Source: Desulfurococcales archaeon (lineage in GTDB: Archaea > Thermoproteota > Thermoprotei_A > Sulfolobales > Desulfurococcaceae). Taken from it: a stretch of 8,472 nt of DNA. Below the pieces are notes generated by a model, which saw only the letters and a program-made list of their open reading frames with translations, searched no databases and was not told the origin of the DNA. Shown one piece after another: positions 5,278 to 8,472 of the stretch. Where the stretch lies: assembly GCA_027083045.1 (NCBI GenBank), contig JALWQP010000020.1:1-8472 (forward strand), read 5' to 3'. Each line of letters opens with the position of its first letter. The stretch's first letter is position 1. Position numbers and translations under genes: made by a program.

Positions 5278-5601
5278 TTGTCTTGGTGGTATAGGTTTAT
5301 GAGGAGAATGTATTATTGGATGCCACCACCCTACCCCATATATCCTGCGCCATCACCGACCCCCTACCAGCCATACACCAGCCAGCCAAGTGGACAGGCA
5401 CAGATGCAACAACCAGTAGCTCCACCATATATGCCACCCTATTTCCCCCCGCCACCATATCCGCTGCGTCCGGAAGACGAGCTAGCAATGCTCGAGGACT
5501 ATAAAAGGATTCTCGAGGAGGACCTCAGAGAAATACAGGAAGAGCTCAAGAGTGTAGAGGAAAGGATCAAAGAGCTTAAGAGAATGCTTGGCCAGGAATA
5601 A
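5278..5601 (+). CDS. Pro/Tyr-rich protein with C-terminal coiled coil, DUF5320-like C-terminal half
   Basis: 107 residues from TTG. Residues 1-15 are Trp/Tyr/Arg-rich and 16-63 are a Pro/Tyr/Gln-rich low-complexity linker with several PPY and PYP units. Residues 66-104 form a charged helix with heptad spacing (L79, L83, I86, L90, V93, I97, L100, L104), a clear parallel or trimeric coiled-coil signal. A short Leu/Glu/Ile coiled coil is the usual end of DUF5320 proteins, which normally carry the Gly/aromatic head on the same chain. Here head and tail lie on two adjacent open frames in the same phase, separated by one TGA. It is probably translated from its own SD as the second gene of the operon controlled by the 4959-4977 box. 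Function unknown; assembly or scaffolding is a guess. ATG 5299 is an alternative start. Confidence 0.75.
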   Translation: MSWWYRFMRRMYYWMPPPYPIYPAPSPTPYQPYTSQPSGQAQMQQPVAPPYMPPYFPPPPYPLRPEDELAMLEDYKRILEEDLREIQEELKSVEERIKELKRMLGQE

Positions 5602-5618
5602 TGCTATATGATATTGAA

Positions 5619-5692
5619 AATATTTTTCCATGCTCATCAATCCTTTTTGATCGAATAAATGGGGAGAACATAATTTCCTCCAATATTTTTCC
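5619..5692 (+). terminator. Paired T-rich tracts, exact 11-bp direct repeat
   Basis: aatatttttcc occurs at 5619-5629 and 5682-5692. The first copy lies 18 bp after the coiled-coil gene stop and fits a T-run terminator. The second lies about 22 bp before the moeA ATG and could instead be its TATA-like element for a nearly leaderless transcript. Confidence 0.35.
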
Positions 5693-5713
5693 TTTACACC
5701 GGTGCAGAGAGGA

Positions 5714-6967
5714 ATGGATGTCATCTATGAAAAATTATACAAATATATTGACCCTTTTGAAGCTGTGTCATTACTTATAGATGGATTTAAGAGAAGAACA
5801 ATAAGGTTAAGACCAGAAAAGAGCGTAGGCTATATTCTCGCAGAGCCTGTTTATGCAGAGATAGATAGGCCTTATGCTAATCTATCTCATGTTGACGGAT
5901 GGGCTGTTAGATCAATAGATACATTGACTGCTTCTTCAGAGAGCCCTATCAAGCTTAAAGTAAGAGATGATGTGGATTCCCGAAGAGCGGATCAGGTTGA
6001 GCTCCGGCCCGGCGAGACTGTTTTTGTGGAGACAGGATTTCCTATACCCGTTAACGCGGATGCAGTCATACCGGTTGAGTCAGCCCGCAAAATCGGAAAC
6101 AACGTCTACATCTACGCACCGGTAACCCGAGGATACAACGTCTTCCCTAGATCCAGCGATTTCAGGAAAGGAGAAAAACTACTGGATAAAGGCACGAGGA
6201 TCACTAGCTATACCGTGAAATTATTAATGGATGCCGGAGTTTGGAGGATAAAGGTCTACGATAAACCTAAAGTAGCAGTTTATAGTACAGGCGTCGAGCT
6301 CAAAGAAGAGCCAGCCATGCCTGGCCAATCCTACATACCTGACTCATCCAGGCTGTTCATAAACCATGTAATCGAAGAACTCGGAGGAAAAATAATTGAT
6401 ACAGCGAATATACCTGATTCTCACGAATCAATAGCCGAAGTAGTAAAGGAGATCATAGACGAGGCCGACCTCGTGGTAACAATAGGAGGGGTATCAATGG
6501 GTCCACGTGATATGACGTGGACAGGGATAAAGAACAGGATAAGGTACAGCAGGGTCTTTAGAGGAGTAAAAATGCATCCAGGAAGATCAACGAGCGGTTT
6601 CAGGACAAACAAAGCATCTATACTCAATCTTCCAGGACTACCACAGTCAACCATAGCCGCGACGATACTAGTACTAGCCCCAGTCATAAGATACATGTTC
6701 GGAGCCAAGCCAATAATTGATAAGCCAAAACTATACGCTAGGCTCGCCAAGGACTATCGGAGCGATAAATATCTAGGTTTCTACAGAATAAGATATGTGG
6801 AGATCATGGATGGAGAAGCAGTCATATGGGAAGATAATCCTTCCTATAACGTCTTCACACCACCGAAAAGCAGTGGCATAACAATAATACCCCCAGGCAA
6901 AAAACCATTAAAAGGGGAAACCATACCAGTCTATAAACCCGGCTATATTTATCCAGGAGAGGCCTAG
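5714..6967 (+). CDS. moeA: Molybdopterin molybdenumtransferase (MoeA family), Mo or W insertion
   Basis: 417 residues. MoeA hydrolyses adenylated molybdopterin and inserts molybdate, or tungstate in many hyperthermophiles. Seen: VDGWAVR (60-66; the usual MDGYA), VETGFPIPVNADAVIPVE (105-122), STGVEL (191-196; usually STGDEL, Glu kept), GGVSMGPRD (258-266), HPGRST (288-293; usually KPGKP) and LPGLPQS (306-312; usually LPGNPVS). Domain IV follows to the end. Several pterin-site positions thus differ from the bacterial pattern, so this may be a specialised archaeal paralogue. The start is ATG 5714; GGTG lies 9 nt upstream. GTG 5702 is in frame but has no ribosome site. A Tfx-type regulator gene follows 79 bp downstream. 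A separate promoter is likely because of T-runs in the gap before it. Confidence 0.93.
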   Translation: MDVIYEKLYKYIDPFEAVSLLIDGFKRRTIRLRPEKSVGYILAEPVYAEIDRPYANLSHVDGWAVRSIDTLTASSESPIKLKVRDDVDSRRADQVELRPGETVFVETGFPIPVNADAVIPVESARKIGNNVYIYAPVTRGYNVFPRSSDFRKGEKLLDKGTRITSYTVKLLMDAGVWRIKVYDKPKVAVYSTGVELKEEPAMPGQSYIPDSSRLFINHVIEELGGKIIDTANIPDSHESIAEVVKEIIDEADLVVTIGGVSMGPRDMTWTGIKNRIRYSRVFRGVKMHPGRSTSGFRTNKASILNLPGLPQSTIAATILVLAPVIRYMFGAKPIIDKPKLYARLAKDYRSDKYLGFYRIRYVEIMDGEAVIWEDNPSYNVFTPPKSSGITIIPPGKKPLKGETIPVYKPGYIYPGEA

Positions 6968-7000
6968 ACCTCAAAGTTAATTAAGTTCCTAAGCACAATT

Positions 7001-7007
7001 GTATATC
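7001..7007 (+). promoter_or_regulatory. TATA-like box for the Tfx gene
   Basis: gtatatc is centred about 26 bp before 7030. This predicts either a leaderless transcript from ATG 7032 or a short leader carrying GGAGGAG ahead of TTG 7047. Confidence 0.4.
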
Positions 7008-7033
7008 AAAGTAAATTATCCTTGATAGATTAT

Positions 7034-7040
7034 GGAGGAG
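7034..7040 (+). promoter_or_regulatory. Shine-Dalgarno site favouring TTG 7047 for Tfx
   Basis: GGAGGAG lies 6 nt before an in-frame TTG at 7047. The upstream ATG (7032) would place this perfect site inside codons 1-3 and has only a weak TTGAT before it. Confidence 0.5.
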
Positions 7041-7046
7041 AACAGC

Positions 7047-7520
7047 TTGAAGCTCGGGTTTTTCACAGAACGGCAGATAAAGATCCTATATCTCCGGAAT
7101 AAGGGGCTCTTACTAAGAGATGTTGCGGAGATCATGAAGACGAGCTACCAAAACATATCATTGATCGAGAAACGTGTCTACAGGAACGTTAAATTGGCCA
7201 AGGACACGATCCTCATATACAGGATCATAACATCACCCGTAAAGATACTGTTATTGGCAGGCTCACATTTAGCGGAGATCCCAAGAAAGGTCATACTAGA
7301 GTGCGATAAAAGAGGAGTGAAGCTCAAAGCAGACTTCACACTCATCTACAAGCTCATAAGGTTCAGGACATCCGAGAACATAAGGGGGCAATACATAATC
7401 AAGCCCATACTCCTTCTAGTCGACCTCCAGGGACAACCATACGTCTATGACTACGAGAGTGTAGAACCCTACATTAGGGAGATAGAGAGGATCATAGGAG
7501 AAAAGATAATAGAGCAGTAA
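7047..7520 (+). CDS. Tfx-family DNA-binding transcription regulator
   Basis: 157 residues from TTG 7047 (162 from ATG 7032). The N-terminus FFTERQIKILYLRNKG and the following helix-turn-helix (about 21-43, with RDVAEIMKTSYQNISLIEKR) match the Tfx family, whose members start close to the [FL]LTERQ motif; this supports the TTG start. The rest (60-157) is the family's effector region, ending in an amphipathic helix. The founding Tfx of Methanothermobacter binds downstream of the promoter of fmdECB, which encodes a molybdenum formylmethanofuran dehydrogenase (established). This window shows no methanogenesis genes, so here its target is unknown. The place right after moeA suggests control linked to Mo/W, by inference. 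Confidence 0.87.
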   Translation: MKLGFFTERQIKILYLRNKGLLLRDVAEIMKTSYQNISLIEKRVYRNVKLAKDTILIYRIITSPVKILLLAGSHLAEIPRKVILECDKRGVKLKADFTLIYKLIRFRTSENIRGQYIIKPILLLVDLQGQPYVYDYESVEPYIREIERIIGEKIIEQ

Positions 7521-7596
7521 AGGCCGTCGGCCTCCGGCTTCTCCACATTCCCAGATAGGCTTCGGAGACTCCCTTGTTCCCCATTCACGATGAATG
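7521..7596. other. GC-rich structured segment between convergent genes
   Basis: Bases 7521-7580 are about 62% G+C, well above the surroundings. Immediately after the Tfx stop lies a perfect hairpin, AGGCC-gtc-GGCCT (7521-7533). A second perfect one, CATTCA-cga-TGAATG, lies at 7582-7596. ctccg (7532-7536) can also pair with cggag (7563-7567). This could be the transcript ends of the two convergent genes or a small structured RNA. No open frame of note is present. Confidence 0.35.
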
Positions 7597-7637
7597 ATTT
7601 ATCCTATAGAAAATAATGTTAACGGGAGAAATAAGAG

Positions 7638-7955
7638 CTATCTGTTATGCCTAGTATTATAGGTCTTCATGGCCTCGATTACTATTTTGTAGGGCTGGGG
7701 AGCCGCATCTGTACACTCCCCGGTTGTCAGGCTCGAGTCCCTACAAACCCTTACCAGACCCTTCTCAATCAGCATCGAAACTATATCTTCGATCTCTGGA
7801 CAATACATCCCTGTATAGGTGAGCCTCCAATCACAATCCTTGAAACAAGGGGTTAAACCATACTTAAAGGTATACAAGTAGATCAGATTATGGAGAGTTA
7901 TCCTCGACGGTTTATAGATCTCTATAAGCTCCAGTATTATCTTTGTCTGCAACAC
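7638..7955 (-). CDS. Small Cys-containing protein, possible winged-helix domain, unknown function
   Basis: 105 residues, not recognised. The N-terminal two thirds look like helix-helix-turn-helix: KIILELIEIYKP, then ITLHNLIYLYTFKYGL, a short DWRLTYTGMYCPEIEDIV stretch, and MLIEKGLVRVC. This resembles the general layout of small winged-helix proteins in which a tyrosine/proline loop precedes a helix and an 'IEKGLV' strand (YwgA- or PadR-like), but no family can be named. Five Cys (37, 41, 52, 71, 81), including a CFKDC pair, could bind metal or form a disulfide. The start GTG 7955 follows GAGAGGG by 5 nt; the next codon, TTG, is also possible. A strong TATA-like CTTTTTAAG lies 33-41 bp upstream. 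It appears to be a single-gene transcript converging on the Tfx gene. Confidence 0.7.
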   Translation of the reverse strand: MLQTKIILELIEIYKPSRITLHNLIYLYTFKYGLTPCFKDCDWRLTYTGMYCPEIEDIVSMLIEKGLVRVCRDSSLTTGECTDAAPQPYKIVIEAMKTYNTRHNR

Positions 7956-7987
7956 CTAATCCCTCTCAACATATAGGAGAGCCTAGT

Positions 7988-7996
7988 CTTAAAAAG
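7988..7996 (-). promoter_or_regulatory. TATA box for the 7955-7638 gene
   Basis: On the - strand CTTTTTAAG, preceded by pyrimidines, predicts a transcript start near 7966, so the leader would be about 11 nt and consist mostly of the SD sequence. Confidence 0.5.
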
Positions 7997-8116
7997 AGGA
8001 GCTGGTAAAAATACCTTCCAAATCTCGGAAGTAAGAAAAACGAGAATTGAACAACAATTGCTAGTAATGACTATATGATCATACGCTTAGGGTGCATTAT
8101 TGTTTCCTGAACAATT

Positions 8117-8160
8117 TATTTATATCTCAATGGTAGAGTTATACATATGATATATAAATA
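8117..8160. repeat. AT inverted repeat / TATA-like pair in the right-hand gap
   Basis: tatttatat (8117-8125) and atataaata (8152-8160) are perfect 9-bp inverted arms 26 bp apart. The right arm could be a TATA box for the + strand membrane gene (start at 8230) and the left arm one for the - strand. The rest of the gap (7956-8229) holds nothing else recognised. Confidence 0.35.
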
Positions 8161-8229
8161 GAGCAATATTATATTATTCATCGAGTCTACATGGCAATAA
8201 CGTGTCTACATAATTGTGGTTGAAGTTTT

Positions 8230-8472
8230 ATGCGGTACCGACTATTATTTGATCTCTGTCTTTCTGGTTTCTCCCTCAGTTCAATAGCTGTCCTATTGTA
8301 TCTTCTCGTAACCTTTCCAGTGACTCTTGCTCGCCTATGTTTCTATCTAGTCTTAATGTTTGTTCTTGCTCTGATAGCATATGATCTATTTATGGATGCT
8401 TTTAGAATAGGGGGAGGAGTGTATAGGGGGAATTATCTGGAATGCTTGCTGGCCACGATATTGGTTATATTT
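8230..8472 (+). CDS. Predicted membrane protein, 3' end missing
   Basis: The frame is open from ATG 8230 to the window's edge (81 residues), with an in-frame TGA 9 bp upstream. Two strongly hydrophobic stretches are seen (about 11-29, GFSLSSIAVLLYLLVTF; and 36-54, LCFYLVLMFVLALIAYDLF), and a third begins at 70. Between the second and third is a short polar loop, MDAFRIGGGVYRGNY. The family is not recognised. No convincing SD is present (ggttga 5 nt upstream at best). Three of the five Arg codons are CGN, unlike the AGG/AGA habit of the other genes, though the sample is small. It could be the first part of a multi-span membrane protein, or a chance frame in T-rich DNA. Confidence 0.55.
   Translation, partial: MRYRLLFDLCLSGFSLSSIAVLLYLLVTFPVTLARLCFYLVLMFVLALIAYDLFMDAFRIGGGVYRGNYLECLLATILVIF

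Overview
The window looks like part of a hyperthermophilic crenarchaeon (Thermoproteota, probably a Desulfurococcales-type organism). The evidence is AGG/AGA and ATA-rich codon use, short AT-rich gaps with TATA-like boxes, Shine-Dalgarno (SD) sequences matching GGAGGTGA, TTG/GTG starts, and archaeal families: archaeal-type phosphoglycerate mutase, dUTPase of the Dcd/Dut type, a DUF134 regulator, MoeA and a Tfx-family regulator. The genus cannot be fixed from the sequence alone. No tRNA, rRNA, CRISPR array, insertion sequence or integrase was seen.

Layout. 1-1599 (+) is the C-terminal part of a superfamily 2 helicase with a DUF1998 cysteine cluster, cut by the window's left edge. It converges on a dUTPase gene (1720-2190, -). 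A 99-bp divergent region then leads into a nitrogenase-cofactor-domain (NifX/DiMo-like) protein with a Gly/Arg-rich head (2290-2781, +) and a DUF134 helix-turn-helix protein (2850-3206, +). The archaeal phosphoglycerate mutase apgM (3289-4575, -) converges on these. A gap of about 420 bp with several inverted repeats precedes two small low-complexity genes (4999-5253 and 5278-5601, +): a Trp/Tyr/Gly-rich protein, then a Pro/Tyr-rich protein ending in a coiled coil. Together they resemble the two halves of a DUF5320-type protein. Next come moeA (5714-6967, +) and a Tfx-family regulator (7047-7520, +), a GC-rich gap, a small unknown gene (7638-7955, -), an AT-rich gap, and a membrane-protein gene running off the right edge (8230-8472, +).

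How it may work together. The most notable signal is a 19-bp sequence, aatagtgtgcWatagcWca, present upstream of the DiMo/DUF134 pair (2246-2264) and again upstream of the Trp-rich/coiled-coil pair (4959-4977), in both cases 21-25 bp before the start codon. It looks like a shared operator tying the two operons into one regulon. The DUF134 protein, whose gene lies in the first operon, is the obvious candidate to bind it. MoeA (Mo/W insertion into pterin) and Tfx (the founding member binds a molybdenum-enzyme operon promoter in a methanogen) lie next to this. The window may therefore be a molybdenum/tungsten or metal-sulfur-cluster handling locus; that theme is inference.
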